Position numbers and translations under genes: made by a program | DNA from: Chthoniobacter flavus Ellin428 | GTDB taxonomy: Bacteria; Verrucomicrobiota; Verrucomicrobiia; Chthoniobacterales; Chthoniobacteraceae | NCBI RefSeq assembly: GCF_000173075.1 | Contig: NZ_ABVL01000004.1 | Span: 372,001 to 436,000 of the forward strand | Reading direction: 5' to 3' | Length of the DNA: 64,000 nucleotides | Part shown: positions 51,060-64,000 of the stretch, piece by piece | Layout of the letters: the number at the start of each line of letters is the position of its first letter | Numbering within the stretch: position 1 is the first letter of the stretch | The notes under the pieces: generated by a model | Told to the model about the DNA's origin: nothing | Seen by the model: the letters and a program-made list of their open reading frames with translations, nothing else | Databases searched by the model: none

Positions 51060-53642
51060 TCAAGCCAGCGCCGGAACCGGCGGGGGGATCTTGACGGAGA
51101 TTCGCCCCAAGGCCTTGCGCAGCATGGCAAAATCGACCGGCTTGATAAGGTGCTCGTTGAAGCCCGCGGAAAAGCTTCGCTCCAAATCCTCGGGCATGCC
51201 GAAGCCACTGAGCGCGATGCCAGCGATGGGACGGTTGCCGGCGGCGGCGACAAATTTCGGCATGAGTTCCAGGCCGCTGCCATCGGGCAGTCCGATGTCG
51301 CTCACGAGCAGATCGAATTCGCCTTCTTCCACGTGCCGCAGGGCGCTGGCGACGTCCGTGGCCGTTTGCACGACATAGCCGGAATTGACGAGGAGACGCT
51401 GGAGGGTTGCGGCGGTATCCACGTGGTCCTCGACGAGCAGCACGCGCAGGCCCTTGGGCGCTGCCTGCACCGGCGTGGCCGATGTGACCTGCTGGCTGGG
51501 CTGGACTTCACGGACGGTCGGCAACGTGACGACGAACAGGGAACCCCGGCTGGCGCCGCCGCTGCGCGCTTCGATGCGGCCGCCGTGCAGCGTGACCAGC
51601 GCGCGGCAAATGGCGAGACCCAGCCCCAGGCCACCGGAGCGCCCGCTGTTGGCCTGTTCAAAGGCGTCGAAGATGCTTTCGAGCCGGGCCGATTCAATGC
51701 CGATGCCCGAGTCCGTGAACTCGACGCGCAGCGAGCCCGTGCGTTCGTCGTCCTCGGTGCGAAGGGAGATTGCGCCGCCGGGGGGCGTGTACTTCACGGC
51801 GTTGCTGATCAGGTTCCAGAAAATCTGCTGAATGCGCGCCGGATCGGCCTCCAGCGAATGCCGCTTCGCATGCAGATCGACCGTGAGCTGGAGTTGGCGT
51901 GTTTCGATATCCGGCCGGCAAATGTCCACGGCGCGAGCGAGAAGGTCATGCGCATCCACCGGTTCGGGTTGGAGCTGGAGCTTGCCGTTGCGGATGCGCG
52001 CGAGGTCGAGCAGGTCGTCGATGAGGCGCGCTTCGAGTTGCACGTTGCGGCGGATGGTCGCGATCGTGCTGCGCATCGGTTCGGGACAGTCTGCCTCTTC
52101 CAGTAAAGTGGTGGCGTGCAAGACCGGCGAGAGCGGTGTGCGCAACTCGTGCGAGAGCATGGCAAGGAAGCGATCCTTGGCGGTGTTGGCGGCCTCGGCG
52201 GCTTCACGCGCTTGCTTCGACTCCGCGTAGAGCCGGCTGTTGTCGAGCGCCATGCCGGCGCGCTCCGCCAGTTCGATGGCCAGCGAAAGATCCGCGTCGT
52301 TGTAGCGGCGCTCCGTCATACTCGCAAAGCAGAGGCCACCCAGGGTGCGGCCGCGGGCCCGCATCGCGACCACGATATACGACTGGATTTCGAGAGGGCG
52401 CAGTGCCGCTTCTTCCTCGGGGCTGCGGGCAAAAGCAGCCATCTGCTTTTCGCCAAATTGCTTGCACAGGACGGGGATGCCGCCCTTGAGGGCCGCGGCC
52501 ACTCCCCTGCCATCTTCGAGGCGAGCCGGGAAGGCGCGGCGAAATTCGTTGATCTGCTGCTCGAGGGCCTTGTCCTTATGTGCCACGACGAGCGGCTTGA
52601 GCGTGCCGTCTTCCTGCACGAGGTCGACGATGCAGCAGTCGGCGAAATTCGGGATCAAGAGCTGCGCGAGCCCGGTGAACATCTCGCCATAGTCGAACGA
52701 CGAGGCGAGAACACTGCTCGCTTCCGCGAGGAAACTGGAGCGCTCCCGCGCGGCGTCAGCTTCCGCCTTGGCGGCCTCGGCGCGCATCCGTCGCACCCGG
52801 TCCTCGGCCTGGCGGCGCAACTCGGCGTTCTTCGCTTCCAGTTCGGCATTCGCCGCGCGCAACGCCGCCTCGGCGCGCTTGCGTTCCGTGATGTCGACGA
52901 ACGAAGCCAGCTTGAAGATGCCGTCCGAAGATTGGAACTGGCTGAGCCCCACCTCGAGTGGAATCGTCGTGCCGTTCTTGCGTTTGCCGATCAACTCGCG
53001 GGGGACGCGCGAGGTTTCGAAATCGTGCAGCCCATCCTCCGCGATCAACACGCTGATCGACTGGCAGATGAGTTCGTCGCGGTCGTAACCGAAGAGCGAT
53101 TCGGTGCGCGAATTGACGAGAATGATCTGCCCGTCCGCCGCGATCATCACCATGGCATTCGGCGCGGTCTCGACCACCATACGGAAACGCTCTTCGGCCT
53201 GCTGCCGCTCGGCCATCTCCGCTTCCATGGCGCGATTCACCTCGGCGAGCGCGGTCGTTTTGCGGAAGAGATCGATGAATACGCCGATCTTCGAGCGCAG
53301 CACCGCGGGGTTCACCGGCTTGGTGATGTAGTCGACCGCACCGGCGCCATAGCCGAGCACTACATGCTCATCCTCCTGGTAATAGGCGGTGAGAAAGAGG
53401 ATCGGGACGTGCTGCGTTTTCTTGCGCTGCTTGATGAGCCGGGCCAGATCGAGCCCGCTCATGTCGGGCATCTGCACATCCAGCACGATGGCGGCAAACT
53501 CCTCATTCATCAGCGCCAGGAGCGCTTCATCCGCCGTGGACGCATTGACCAGCCGATACTCCGGAGAGTTCAGGATGGTCTCGAGAACCATCAGGTTCTT
53601 CGGGTCATCATCGACGAGGAGAATGGAGATGAGTTTATCCAT
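51060..53642 (-). CDS. Hybrid histidine kinase REC-PAS-GAF-HisKA-HATPase-REC, 860 aa
   Basis: Start ATG 53642 (MDKLISILLVDDD); the longer frame to 53744 runs into the upstream kinase gene. Order: receiver (about 1-125, Asp in IVLDVQMPDMSGLDL), PAS (about 150-265), a coiled coil, GAF (about 320-475), HisKA with [18 protein letters not shown], HATPase (IFWNLISNAVKYTPPGG, GLGLGLAICRALVTLHGG) and a C-terminal receiver (LLVSDIGLPDGSGLEL). No membrane segment, so cytosolic. It starts 11 bp after the stop of the poly-HAMP kinase; the two kinases form an operon. The N-terminal receiver suggests it is phosphorylated by another kinase, perhaps the neighbour. Confidence 0.92.
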   Translation of the reverse strand: MDKLISILLVDDDPKNLMVLETILNSPEYRLVNASTADEALLALMNEEFAAIVLDVQMPDMSGLDLARLIKQRKKTQHVPILFLTAYYQEDEHVVLGYGAGAVDYITKPVNPAVLRSKIGVFIDLFRKTTALAEVNRAMEAEMAERQQAEERFRMVVETAPNAMVMIAADGQIILVNSRTESLFGYDRDELICQSISVLIAEDGLHDFETSRVPRELIGKRKNGTTIPLEVGLSQFQSSDGIFKLASFVDITERKRAEAALRAANAELEAKNAELRRQAEDRVRRMRAEAAKAEADAARERSSFLAEASSVLASSFDYGEMFTGLAQLLIPNFADCCIVDLVQEDGTLKPLVVAHKDKALEQQINEFRRAFPARLEDGRGVAAALKGGIPVLCKQFGEKQMAAFARSPEEEAALRPLEIQSYIVVAMRARGRTLGGLCFASMTERRYNDADLSLAIELAERAGMALDNSRLYAESKQAREAAEAANTAKDRFLAMLSHELRTPLSPVLHATTLLEEADCPEPMRSTIATIRRNVQLEARLIDDLLDLARIRNGKLQLQPEPVDAHDLLARAVDICRPDIETRQLQLTVDLHAKRHSLEADPARIQQIFWNLISNAVKYTPPGGAISLRTEDDERTGSLRVEFTDSGIGIESARLESIFDAFEQANSGRSGGLGLGLAICRALVTLHGGRIEARSGGASRGSLFVVTLPTVREVQPSQQVTSATPVQAAPKGLRVLLVEDHVDTAATLQRLLVNSGYVVQTATDVASALRHVEEGEFDLLVSDIGLPDGSGLELMPKFVAAAGNRPIAGIALSGFGMPEDLERSFSAGFNEHLIKPVDFAMLRKALGRISVKIPPPVPALA

Positions 53643-53653
53643 GCAGAGTTGAC

Positions 53654-56600
53654 TTACCGATGCAGCCAGACGCGGAGGAGGGAGAGGAGTTGGTCGGTGT
53701 TCACGGGCTTGGCGATGTAATCGCTGGCCCCGGCTTCGAGACACTTTTCACGGTCGCCTTTCATCGCTTTTGCGGTGAGGGCAAGGATGGGCAGCGAACG
53801 GAAGCGCGCATTGTTGCGAATGCGCCGCATCGTTTCGTAGCCATCCATTTCCGGCATCATGATGTCCATGAGCACCATGGAGAGATCGGGCGTGTTCTCG
53901 ATTAACTCGATGGCCTGGCGACCGTTGGTGGCGCTGATGATGTTCATCTCTTGATTCTCGAGGACGATCGAGAGGGCGAAGATGTTGCGGGCGTCGTCAT
54001 CGACGATGAGTACCTTCCGTCCGCGCAAAGCCTCGTTCGAGCGATGCAGCGTCTCGAGCATGTTGCGCTTGGCCTCCGGCAAGTCGCCGATGATGCGGTG
54101 CAGGAAGAGCGCCGTCTCGTCGAGCAAACGCTCGGGCGAGCGCACGTCCTTGAGCACGATGCTCTTGGCTACGGTCTTGAGGTGGCTTTCCTCCTCGCGG
54201 GAGAGTTCCTTGCCGGTGAAGACGACGATCGGGACATCGCGCAAGTTCGATTCCGCCTGGATGCGATCGAGCAGCTCGAAGCCGCTCATATCCGGCAGGC
54301 GCAGATCGAGCACGCCGCAGTCGAAAGGCTTGTCGAGCAGCTCTTGGAGCGCTTCCGACCCGGTGCCCACGGTGGTGATCTCGATGTCGTCGTGGCCGAG
54401 CAATTCGACGATGCTCTGCCGTTCGAGGTCGTTGTCTTCCACGACCAGCAGGCGCTTCTTGCGCGGGGCGGCGAAGGTCTTGATGCGCTCGAAGGCGACG
54501 TCGAGATCTTCCGTCGTCGCGGGCTTCACCATGTAAGAGAACGCGCCGTGCGAGAGCCCATGCTGGCGCTCTTCGTCGAGCGAGATGATCTGCACGGGAA
54601 TGTGCCGCGTGTTCGGATCGAGCTTGAGATTATTCAGCACTGTCCAGCCGAGCATGTCGGGCAGGAAGATGTCGAGGGTGATGGCAGTCGGCAGGAATTG
54701 CCGCGCCAGCGTGAGAGCATGCTGACCGCGCATGGCGACGAGACCCTTGAAGCCCTTGTCGCGCGCCAGGCCGAGCAGGACCCGCGCATAGTGGGGATCA
54801 TCCTCCACGATGAGGAGAGCTGTGTCGCCGGGGCGGATTGCTTCGCGGTCATCGAGCACCTCCTCGTCGCGGGCGACGGGGAGCACGGGCAACGACGCCC
54901 CGCTGGGCAGACTCGCGGCGGCGCTGGAGACACGAATGGTCGCTGCGGCCGGTCCGGTGTAATTCAGCGGCAGGTAGAGGGTGAAGGTGCTGCCTTCACC
55001 GGGCACACTGTTCAGGCGGATTTCGCCGCCGAGCAGGGTCGCCAGTTCACGGGAGATGGCGAGGCCGAGACCGGTGCCGCCGTATTTGCGCGACGTGCCG
55101 GCGTCCGCTTGCTGGAATGCTTCGAAGATGAGGCGCTGCTTTTCCGGTGCGATGCCGATGCCGGTATCGCGGATGGAAAGAGCAATCACATTTGGCGCCC
55201 GTTTCAACACCGGGTGATCCACTGTCCAGCCTTCCGTGGCCGCCTCCGCTTTCATGCTCACCTGGCCTTGCGAGGTGAACTTGAAGGCGTTGGAGAGCAG
55301 GTTCTTGATGATCTGCTGCAGGCGCTTCGAGTCGGTGCTGAATTGCCGCGGCAGCGCCGGGTCGAAATCGACGTAGAACGGCAGATTCTTGTTGTCGGCG
55401 ATGTGACGGAAATTGCGTTCCACCGACTCGCGCAACGAGGCGAAGGTGATGTCCTCGGCTTCCACCGCGACGGTGCCGGACTCGATCTTGGAAAGGTCGA
55501 GAATGTCGTTGATCAGGTTCAGGAGGTCTGCGCCCGCCGAGTGAATGTTGCGGGCGAAATCGACCTGCTTCTCGCTGAGGTTGCCCGCGCCGTTTTCCGC
55601 GAGCTGCTGACCGAGGATGAGGATGGAATTGAGAGGTGTGCGCAGCTCGTGCGACATGTTGGCAAGGAATTCTGACTTATACTTCGAAGTTAACGCCAAT
55701 TCGGCCGCCTTCTCCTCCAGCGCGCTGCGGGCTTGCTCGATTTCCTTGTTCTTGCGCTCCACCTCGGCGTTTTGCTCGGCGAGCTGTCGGGCCTTTTGTT
55801 CGAGCTCTTCGTTTGTCTGCTGCAATTCCTTTTGGCCGGATTGCAATTCCGCGGTGAGCTGCTGGCTTTGCTGCAGCAGGCCTTCCGTGCGCATCGTGGC
55901 CTCGATCGTATTCAGCACCACGCCGATGGATTGGGTGAGCTGCTCGAGGAAGTTGAGATGCCCGTCGGTGAAGGCGTGCAAGGAAGCGAGTTCGATCACG
56001 GCTTTGGTTTCCCCTTCAAAGAGCACAGGCAATACCACAATGCTGGCCGGAAGTGCTTCACCGAGGCTGGAATGCACCGGGGTGTAGGAAGCGGGGATAT
56101 TCGAGAGGAGAATGCGCTGCTTTTCCCGCGCGCATTGGCCGACGAGGCCATCGCCCACGCCGAGACGCTCGGCCTGGTCGGGTCGCGTGGCATAAGCGGC
56201 GAGCAGACGCAGGAGGGGATCGCCATTGTCGCCGACGGTCATCTGATAGACGGTGCCTTGTTGGGCGAAAATGAGCGGGGCCAGTTCGGAGAGCAGCATC
56301 TGGCCGACGGTGAAGAGGTCGCGCTGGCCCTGGAGCATGCGGGTGAACTTGGCGAGGTTGGTCTTCAGCCAGTCCTGCTCCTGGTTGCGCTCCGTCGTCA
56401 CGCGGAGGTTGTCGATCATCGTGTTGATGTTGTCCTTGAGCTCCGCGACTTCGCCGCGGGTCTCCACCTGGATGGAGCGGGTCAGATCGCCCTTGGTCAC
56501 CGCGGTGGCCACCTCCGCGATCGCGCGCACCTGGGTGGTGAGATTGGCGGCGAGGAGATTGACGTTACCGGTGAGGTCCTTCCACGTGCCGGCGGCGCCG

Positions 56601-59497
56601 GGGACGTTGGCCTGGCCACCGAGCCGGCCTTCCACGCCGACTTCGCGCGCGACGTTCGTCACCTGGTCGGCGAAGGTCGCCAGCGTGTCGGTCATGTTAT
56701 TGATCGTTTCCGCGAGTGCGGCTACTTCGCCCTTGGCCTGCACGGTGAGGCGCTGGCGCAGATTGCCGTCGGCGACGGCGGTCACCACTTTGACGATGCC
56801 GCGCACCTGGTCGGTGAGATTGGCGGCCATGACGTTGACCGAGTCGGTGAGATCCTTCCAAGTGCCAGCGACGCCGGGCACCTGGGCCTGGCCGCCGAGC
56901 TTGCCTTCGGTGCCGACTTCGCGGGCCACGCGGGTCACCTCCGCGGCGAAGGCGTTGAGCTGGTCGACCATGGTGTTGATCGTGTTCTTCAACTCGAGAA
57001 TTTCACCTTTCACGTCGACCGTGATCTTGCGCGAGAGGTCGCCACGCGCGACTGCGGTGGTGACTTCGGCGATGTTGCGGACCTGGGCAGTCAGGTTCGA
57101 GCCCATGGCGTTGACCGAGTCGGTGAGATCTTTCCAGGTGCCGGCCACACCGGGCACCACCGCTTGCACGCCGAGGCGGCCTTCGGTGCCAACTTCGCGG
57201 GCGACGCGGGTCACTTCCGAAGCGAAGGAGCGCAACTGTTCGACCATGGTGTTGATCGTTTCCTTGAGTTGCAGAATCTCGCCGCGGACGTCCACGGTGA
57301 TCTTGCGGGAAAGGTCGCCATTGGCCACGGCGATGGTCACTTCGGCAATGTTGCGGACCTGGCCGGTGAGATTCGAGGCCATGGAGTTCACGTTGTCGGT
57401 GAGATCCTTCCACGTGCCGGCCACACCGGAGACTTGGGCCTGACCGCCGAGCTTGCCCTCAGTGCCAACTTCGCGGGCCACGCGGCTGACTTCCGAGGCG
57501 AAGGCGTTGAGCTGATCGACCATCGTGTTGATGGTGTTCTTGAGCTCGAGAATTTCACCGCGCACGTCGACGGTGATCTTGCGCGAGAGGTCGCCTCGCG
57601 CGACCGCGGTGGTCACTTCGGCGATGTTGCGAACTTGCGCGGTGAGGTTCGTCGCCATGGCGTTGACCGAGTCGGTGAGGTCTTTCCAAGTGCCAGCCAC
57701 GCCGGGGACGAGCGCCTGGCCGCCGAGCTTGCCTTCGGTGCCGACTTCGCGGGCGACGCGGGTCACTTCCGAAGCGAAGGAGCGCAACTGATCGACCATG
57801 GTATTGATCGTTTCCTTGAGCTGCAGAATCTCGCCCCGGACGTCGACGGTGATCTTTTTGGAAAGGTCGCCATTGGCCACGGCGATGGTCACATCGGCAA
57901 TGTTGCGAACCTGGCCGGTGAGATTCGAGGCCATCGAATTCACGTTGTCCGTGAGATCCTTCCAGGTGCCGGCTACGCCGGAGACTTGCGCCTGTCCACC
58001 GAGCTTGCCTTCGGTGCCGACTTCACGGGCCACGCGGGTCACTTCGGAAGCAAAGGCGCTGAGCTGATCGACCATGGTGTTGATCGTTTCCTTGAGCTGC
58101 AGAATCTCGCCCTTCACGTCGACCGTGATCTTGCGGGAGAGATCACCACGGGCGATGGCGGTGGCCACGTCGGCGATGTTGCGGACCTGGCCGGTGAGAT
58201 TCGAGGCCATCGAATTGACGTTGTCGGTAAGGTCCTTCCACGTGCCGGCCACGCCGGGCACTTGTGCCTGGCCGCCAAGCTTGCCTTCGGTGCCGACCTC
58301 GCGGGCGACGCGGGTCACCTCGGCCGCGAAGGAACGCAACTGATCGACCATGGTGTTGATCGTTTCCTTGAGCTCCAGGATTTCTCCACGGACGTCGACG
58401 GTGATCTTCTTGGAAAGGTCACCATTGGCCACGGCGATGGTCACTTCGGCGATGTTGCGCACCTGCGAGGTGAGGTTCGAAGCCATCGAGTTGACGTTGT
58501 CGGTGAGATCCTTCCAGGTGCCGGCGACGCCGCCCACTTCCGCCTGGCCGCCGAGTTTGCCTTCGGTGCCGACTTCCCGGGCCACGCGGCTGACTTCCGA
58601 AGCGAAGGCATTGAGCTGATCGACCATCGTGTTGATGGTGTTCTTCAACTCGAGAATTTCGCCTTTCACGTCGACGGTGATTTTGCGGGAGAGGTCACCA
58701 CGGGCGACCGCCGTGGTCACTTCGGCAATGTTTCGGACCTGACCGGTGAGATTGTCCGCCATCGAGTTGACGTTGTCGGTGAGATCCTTCCAAGTGCCGG
58801 CCACACCTTGCACTTCGGCCTGACCGCCGAGTTTGCCTTCGGTGCCGACTTCGCGGGCCACACGCGTGACCTCGGAGGAGAAAGCGTTGAGCTGGTCCAC
58901 CATGGTGTTCATGGTTTCTTTGAGCTGCAAAATCTCGCCCTTCACGTCGACGGTGATTTTGCGCGAGAGGTCGCCCTTGGCGATGGCAGTCGCGACGTCG
59001 GCGATGTTGCGGACCTGACCGGTGAGGTTCGAGGCCATGGAGTTCACGTTATCGGTGAGATCCTTCCACGTGCCGGCCACGCCGCGCACCTGGGCCTGAC
59101 CGCCGAGCTTGCCTTCAGTGCCGACTTCGCGGGCCACGCGGGTTACTTCCGAGGCGAAGCCGTTGAGTTGGTCGACCATGGTGTTGATCGTTTCCTTCAA
59201 CTCCAAAATTTCACCCTTCACGTCGACGGTGATCTTGCGCGAGAGGTCGCCACGAGCCACGGCCGTGGCCACGTCGGCGATGTTGCGCACCTGCGCCGTG
59301 AGGTTCGACGCCATCGAGTTGACGTTGTCCGTGAGATCTTTCCAGGTACCGGCGACGCCGCCCACTTCCGCCTGGCCGCCGAGTTTGCCTTCCGTGCCGA
59401 CTTCGCGAGCCACGCGGCTCACTTCCGAAGCGAAGGCGTTGAGCCGATCGACCATGGTATTCATGGTTTCCTTGAGCTGCAAAATCTCGCCCTTCAC
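53654..59497 (-). CDS. Poly-HAMP hybrid histidine kinase, C-terminal part after the amber stop
   Basis: Reads on in the same frame as the fragment ending at 59528. The first ATG after the stop is 59497, but no ribosome site marks a genuine start. It has 11 full HAMP units of 92 residues ([20 protein letters not shown] type) with linkers [20 protein letters not shown]. After the HAMP array (about 56.4 kb) come a GAF domain (about 55.9-56.3 kb), a coiled coil, HisKA (about 55.65 kb, [20 protein letters not shown]), HATPase (about 55.0-55.3 kb) and three receivers (about 54.8-54.5, 54.45-54.1 and 54.0-53.67 kb; Asp in [26 protein letters not shown] and [13 protein letters not shown]). No transmembrane segment in the HAMP part. 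Closest known architecture: fungal group III (Nik1/Os-1) kinases. Confidence 0.9.
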   Translation of the reverse strand: MKGEILQLKETMNTMVDRLNAFASEVSRVAREVGTEGKLGGQAEVGGVAGTWKDLTDNVNSMASNLTAQVRNIADVATAVARGDLSRKITVDVKGEILELKETINTMVDQLNGFASEVTRVAREVGTEGKLGGQAQVRGVAGTWKDLTDNVNSMASNLTGQVRNIADVATAIAKGDLSRKITVDVKGEILQLKETMNTMVDQLNAFSSEVTRVAREVGTEGKLGGQAEVQGVAGTWKDLTDNVNSMADNLTGQVRNIAEVTTAVARGDLSRKITVDVKGEILELKNTINTMVDQLNAFASEVSRVAREVGTEGKLGGQAEVGGVAGTWKDLTDNVNSMASNLTSQVRNIAEVTIAVANGDLSKKITVDVRGEILELKETINTMVDQLRSFAAEVTRVAREVGTEGKLGGQAQVPGVAGTWKDLTDNVNSMASNLTGQVRNIADVATAIARGDLSRKITVDVKGEILQLKETINTMVDQLSAFASEVTRVAREVGTEGKLGGQAQVSGVAGTWKDLTDNVNSMASNLTGQVRNIADVTIAVANGDLSKKITVDVRGEILQLKETINTMVDQLRSFASEVTRVAREVGTEGKLGGQALVPGVAGTWKDLTDSVNAMATNLTAQVRNIAEVTTAVARGDLSRKITVDVRGEILELKNTINTMVDQLNAFASEVSRVAREVGTEGKLGGQAQVSGVAGTWKDLTDNVNSMASNLTGQVRNIAEVTIAVANGDLSRKITVDVRGEILQLKETINTMVEQLRSFASEVTRVAREVGTEGRLGVQAVVPGVAGTWKDLTDSVNAMGSNLTAQVRNIAEVTTAVARGDLSRKITVDVKGEILELKNTINTMVDQLNAFAAEVTRVAREVGTEGKLGGQAQVPGVAGTWKDLTDSVNVMAANLTDQVRGIVKVVTAVADGNLRQRLTVQAKGEVAALAETINNMTDTLATFADQVTNVAREVGVEGRLGGQANVPGAAGTWKDLTGNVNLLAANLTTQVRAIAEVATAVTKGDLTRSIQVETRGEVAELKDNINTMIDNLRVTTERNQEQDWLKTNLAKFTRMLQGQRDLFTVGQMLLSELAPLIFAQQGTVYQMTVGDNGDPLLRLLAAYATRPDQAERLGVGDGLVGQCAREKQRILLSNIPASYTPVHSSLGEALPASIVVLPVLFEGETKAVIELASLHAFTDGHLNFLEQLTQSIGVVLNTIEATMRTEGLLQQSQQLTAELQSGQKELQQTNEELEQKARQLAEQNAEVERKNKEIEQARSALEEKAAELALTSKYKSEFLANMSHELRTPLNSILILGQQLAENGAGNLSEKQVDFARNIHSAGADLLNLINDILDLSKIESGTVAVEAEDITFASLRESVERNFRHIADNKNLPFYVDFDPALPRQFSTDSKRLQQIIKNLLSNAFKFTSQGQVSMKAEAATEGWTVDHPVLKRAPNVIALSIRDTGIGIAPEKQRLIFEAFQQADAGTSRKYGGTGLGLAISRELATLLGGEIRLNSVPGEGSTFTLYLPLNYTGPAAATIRVSSAAASLPSGASLPVLPVARDEEVLDDREAIRPGDTALLIVEDDPHYARVLLGLARDKGFKGLVAMRGQHALTLARQFLPTAITLDIFLPDMLGWTVLNNLKLDPNTRHIPVQIISLDEERQHGLSHGAFSYMVKPATTEDLDVAFERIKTFAAPRKKRLLVVEDNDLERQSIVELLGHDDIEITTVGTGSEALQELLDKPFDCGVLDLRLPDMSGFELLDRIQAESNLRDVPIVVFTGKELSREEESHLKTVAKSIVLKDVRSPERLLDETALFLHRIIGDLPEAKRNMLETLHRSNEALRGRKVLIVDDDARNIFALSIVLENQEMNIISATNGRQAIELIENTPDLSMVLMDIMMPEMDGYETMRRIRNNARFRSLPILALTAKAMKGDREKCLEAGASDYIAKPVNTDQLLSLLRVWLHR

Positions 59498-61240
59498 GTC
59501 GACAGTGATCTTGCGCGAAAGGTCGCCCTAGGCGATGGCCGTGGCCACGTCGGCGATGTTGCGGACCTGCGCGGTGAGGTTATTCGCCATGAAGTTCACG
59601 TTATCCATGAGGTCCTTCCAGGTGCCGGCCACGCCTTGCACTTCGGCCTGGCCGCAGAGATAGCCTTCGGTGCCCACTTCACGGGCCACGCGGGTCACTT
59701 CCGCGGCGAAGGCGTTGAGCTGGTCGACCATCGTGTTGATGGTGTTCTTGAGCTCGAGAATTTCGCCCTTCACCTCCACGGTGATCTTCGAAGAAAGGTC
59801 ACCTTTCGCGATGGCGGTCGCCACGTCGGCGATGTTGCGGACTTGCCCCGTGAGGTTCGAGGCCATGGAGTTCACGTTGTCCGTGAGGTCTTTCCACGTG
59901 CCACCGACACCGGGCACAATCGCCTGGCCGCCGAGTTTGCCCTCGGTGCCAACTTCGCGGGCCACGCGGGTCACTTCCGAGGCGAAGGCGTTGAGCTGGT
60001 CAACCATCGTGTTGATGGTGTTTTTCAGCTCGAGAATTTCACCTTTCACGTCCACGGTGATCTTGCGGGAAAGGTCACCACGCGCGATGGCCGTCGCCAC
60101 GTCGGCGATGTTGCGGACCTGGCCGGTGAGGTTCGACGCCATGGAGTTGACGTTGTCGGTGAGATCCTTCCAAGTACCAGCGACTCCCGAGACCTGTGCC
60201 TGACCACCGAGCTTGCCTTCGGTGCCGACTTCGCGGGCCACCCGCGTCACTTCCGCGGCGAAACCGTTGAGCTGGTCGACCATGGTGTTGATCGTTTCCT
60301 TAAGCTCGAGAATTTCGCCTTTCACCTCCACGGTGATCTTGCGGGAGAGATCGCCGCGGGCCACAGCCGTGGTCACCGCCGCGATATTACGCACCTGCGC
60401 CGTCAGGTTCGAGGCCATGGCGTTCACCGAGTCGGTAAGATCTTTCCAAGTGCCCGCCACGCCGGGCACCACCGCCTGGCCACCAAGACGGCCTTCGGTG
60501 CCCACCTCGCGGGCCACGCGCGTCACTTCCGACGCGAACGAACGGAGCTGGTCGACCATGGTGTTGATCGCCTCCTTGAGCTGCAAAATTTCACCCCGCA
60601 CGTCCACGGTGATCTTCTTGGAAAGGTCACCGTTGGCCACGGCGATGGTCACGTCCACGATGTTGCGGACCTGGGCGGTGAGGTTCACCGCCATGAGGTT
60701 CACGCTCTCGGTGAGTTCCTTCCAGGCGCCGGACACATTCTTGACCTGGGCCTGGCCGCCGAGCTTGCCTTCGGTGCCGACTTCGCGGGCCACGCGCGTC
60801 ACTTCCGAGGTGAAGACGGAAAGCTGGTCGATCATTCGGTTCACCAGCTTCGCGGAGTGGAGGAACTCGCCTTCCAGTCGGCGACCGTCGACATCCAGAG
60901 CCATGGATTCGCTCAAGTCGCCTTTCGCCACCGCGCCGATGGTCCGCGTCACTTCCGTGACCGGCCAGACCAAGTCGTCCACGAGGCCGTTGAGCATCTC
61001 GACTTCATCGCCCCATCCGCCGACCAGACCCGGCACCCGCATACGCTGCTTCAGCTTGCCTTCCTTGCCTACCACGCGGCAAACGCGCGTCGCTTCCTCC
61101 GAGCGCCGCTTGTTCATCGTGGCGACGTCGTTGAAAGCGTCGGCGATCTTGCCAAAGACGCCGGTCCAGCCGGAAGGGAGCCGCGTGGCAAAATTGCCGC
61201 TGCGCAGGGCCAGCATGGCCTCGAGAATTTCCAACGCCCG
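56380..61240 (-). repeat. Tandem 276-bp repeat encoding about 18 HAMP units
   Basis: A 276-bp (92-codon) unit repeated end to end. Units are very similar in DNA as well as protein, with groups alternating between AVARG, AIARG/AIAKG and IAVANG variants at the entry of each HAMP. The first two units (about 60.8-61.2 kb) and the last two (about 56.4-56.9 kb) are divergent; the inner ones are nearly identical, as expected from gene conversion or unequal recombination inside the array. The coding strand is minus; long plus-strand open frames here are shadows. Confidence 0.9.
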
Positions 61241-61363
61241 ATCCCGCTCATCCGGCGAATGATTGCTGCCGTTGCTTTGCGGAAGGTTCCCGGTCGCTTT
61301 AGGTGAATCTTCGGAGCCTTCGGGCTTCGTCGGGAGGACGGTGGGTGATCCTGGCGTATCCAT
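59528..61363 (-). CDS. Poly-HAMP hybrid histidine kinase, N-terminal part up to amber stop
   Basis: Start ATG 61363 ([19 protein letters not shown]). The N-terminal tail is disordered (about 1-40), then a divergent first HAMP unit ([39 protein letters not shown]), a second ([20 protein letters not shown]) and four regular HAMP units follow. The frame ends at a TAG at 59528-59530 inside the next unit: the sense codons read ATAIA, stop, GDLSRKITV, where every sister unit has Lys, Arg or Asn before GDLS. AAG to TAG would be a single base change. Downstream the same frame continues for 1947 codons. No signal peptide or transmembrane helix, so the sensor is probably cytosolic. Confidence 0.85.
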   Translation of the reverse strand: MDTPGSPTVLPTKPEGSEDSPKATGNLPQSNGSNHSPDERDRALEILEAMLALRSGNFATRLPSGWTGVFGKIADAFNDVATMNKRRSEEATRVCRVVGKEGKLKQRMRVPGLVGGWGDEVEMLNGLVDDLVWPVTEVTRTIGAVAKGDLSESMALDVDGRRLEGEFLHSAKLVNRMIDQLSVFTSEVTRVAREVGTEGKLGGQAQVKNVSGAWKELTESVNLMAVNLTAQVRNIVDVTIAVANGDLSKKITVDVRGEILQLKEAINTMVDQLRSFASEVTRVAREVGTEGRLGGQAVVPGVAGTWKDLTDSVNAMASNLTAQVRNIAAVTTAVARGDLSRKITVEVKGEILELKETINTMVDQLNGFAAEVTRVAREVGTEGKLGGQAQVSGVAGTWKDLTDNVNSMASNLTGQVRNIADVATAIARGDLSRKITVDVKGEILELKNTINTMVDQLNAFASEVTRVAREVGTEGKLGGQAIVPGVGGTWKDLTDNVNSMASNLTGQVRNIADVATAIAKGDLSSKITVEVKGEILELKNTINTMVDQLNAFAAEVTRVAREVGTEGYLCGQAEVQGVAGTWKDLMDNVNFMANNLTAQVRNIADVATAIA

Positions 61364-61676
61364 AATACTAATGAGGGTGAACGAAATGGTGTCGGGGAAA
61401 CGATGCAGTTTCAAGACGGCGCTCGCCAGCGGAAGGCTCGGAACGACTGTCGGGGGTGCCCATTATTATCCTATCGGGGAAAATCCGTGCCTTGGATGCG
61501 TCATGGTTCCGTAATTTCTCGAACTACCAAAATGGCTGACCTTGATATTTTGTCGGTTTGCTGCAGACCCGCAATACTTTCGGAGGGCTCTGACCATGAG
61601 TACTGCTGGTAGTGGTTTTCGCTACATTTTCTGACACGCGACCGGTTCATGTTTTGGTTTCGAAAAGGCCTGTCGC
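61364..61676. other. Divergent intergenic region
   Basis: 313 bp between the poly-HAMP kinase and the small gene at 61677. It should hold both promoters. I see no convincing -35/-10 pair, no repeat of the word-palindrome class and no coding frame. Confidence 0.4.
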
Positions 61677-61871
61677 ATGGCCGAACCAAAAAATCCCATT
61701 TACGACGCGCTCCAGACCAAACCGGAGCCCTACCGGGCCGTGCGGCTCTTTTTTGCCGATGGCAGCCGCCAAGGAGGGATTTGGACCGGCAAAGTCTGGT
61801 GGTCGGAGGGTGGTGCGGTTCATCCCGATCAGTGGCAGCCGTTGCCTCCGCCGGAACCTGATCAGGAGTGA
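61677..61871 (+). CDS. Small hypothetical protein, 64 aa
   Basis: 64 residues (MAEPKNPIYDALQTKPEPYR, then AVRLFFADGSRQGGIWTGKV, WWSEGGAVHPDQWQPLPPPE). It is soluble, Trp/Pro-rich with a likely small beta-barrel core (LFFADGSRQGGIWTGKVWW) and an acidic end. No family recognised. It is divergent from the poly-HAMP kinase and convergent with the trehalose gene, whose stop is 31 bp away. Composition matches its neighbours and the start is a plain ATG, so a real small gene is likely. Confidence 0.6.
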   Translation: MAEPKNPIYDALQTKPEPYRAVRLFFADGSRQGGIWTGKVWWSEGGAVHPDQWQPLPPPEPDQE

Positions 61872-61902
61872 ACGAGGGGAAATTTTTTGGCGAGGCATGC
61901 GG

Positions 61903-64000
<2,098 letters not shown>

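Noticed and set aside
56380..61240. CRISPR-like or minisatellite array
   Set aside because: The 276-bp units are coding and in frame, with protein-level conservation of HAMP motifs; there are no spacers.
55733..61306. 1857-codon open frame on the plus strand opposite the HAMP repeats
   Set aside because: It mirrors the minus-strand repeats in every unit and is full of low-complexity His/Gly/Asp/Val runs. It is a shadow of the high-GC repeat array.

Overview
The window looks like a high-GC chromosomal segment of a Verrucomicrobiota bacterium, with Planctomycetota as the alternative. The reasons are three sets of Planctomycete-type cytochrome c/DUF1549/DUF1553 proteins with DUF1501 partners, a large heme-binding dehydrogenase-like protein, several sulfatases, a DUF1080 protein, a Rhodopirellula/Verrucomicrobium-type sigma factor with a FecR-like partner, and weak or absent Shine-Dalgarno sites. 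No rRNA, tRNA, CRISPR array, transposase or phage gene was found.

Layout. 1-2.3 kb: the tail of a Cys-rich reading frame and an arsenate reductase, two overlapping hypothetical genes and a secreted beta-propeller. 2.6-12.2 kb: an IclR regulator followed by a giant cytochrome/LamG/DUF1553 protein, a frameshifted DUF1501 gene and a heme-binding dehydrogenase-like protein, probably one catabolic unit. 12.4-17.3 kb: a secreted EF-hand protein and a second DUF1549/DUF1553-DUF1501 pair. That pair is split by a 0.6-kb element carrying a four-helix-bundle (S23/IVS-like) gene between 31-bp inverted repeats. 17.3-19.3 kb: repeats, two small hypothetical genes and a PAS-AraC regulator. 19.5-24.0 kb: a tight five-gene operon (ROK, SIS/GmhA-like, HAD, deoxyhypusine-synthase-like with a frameshift, PfkB/HldE-like) that looks like a sugar-phosphate route of unknown product. 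24.5-32.6 kb: a MarR-controlled RND efflux operon with two permeases, like mdtABC but without an outer-membrane channel. 32.9-43.2 kb: three secreted sulfatases, a DUF1080 protein and a 1286-residue secreted protein with DNRLRE modules and an alpha/alpha-toroid lyase-like region, suggesting degradation of sulfated polysaccharides. 43.3-49.8 kb: an operon of sigma factor, FecR-LamG protein, cytochrome/DUF1549/DUF1553 protein and DUF1501 protein, in which every junction overlaps. 50-50.9 kb: two related small coiled-coil genes, the first frameshifted. 51-61.4 kb: two hybrid histidine kinases, one with about 18 tandem 92-residue HAMP units interrupted by an in-frame amber codon. 61.7-64 kb: a small hypothetical gene and the C-terminal part of a maltooligosyltrehalose synthase running off the right edge.

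The most unusual layer is the repeat DNA. At least six loci hold imperfect palindromes whose arms are made of degenerate tandem words of fixed length (mostly 7 nt, sometimes 8 or 9). The word differs from family to family but the architecture does not. One such inverted pair encloses the four-helix-bundle gene inside an operon, which resembles a 23S rRNA intervening sequence transplanted into an mRNA. Another sits inside a coding sequence and encodes a signal-peptide core. Three protein-coding genes carry single-base lesions (two extra G residues and one amber codon) and should be checked against reads before being called pseudogenes.
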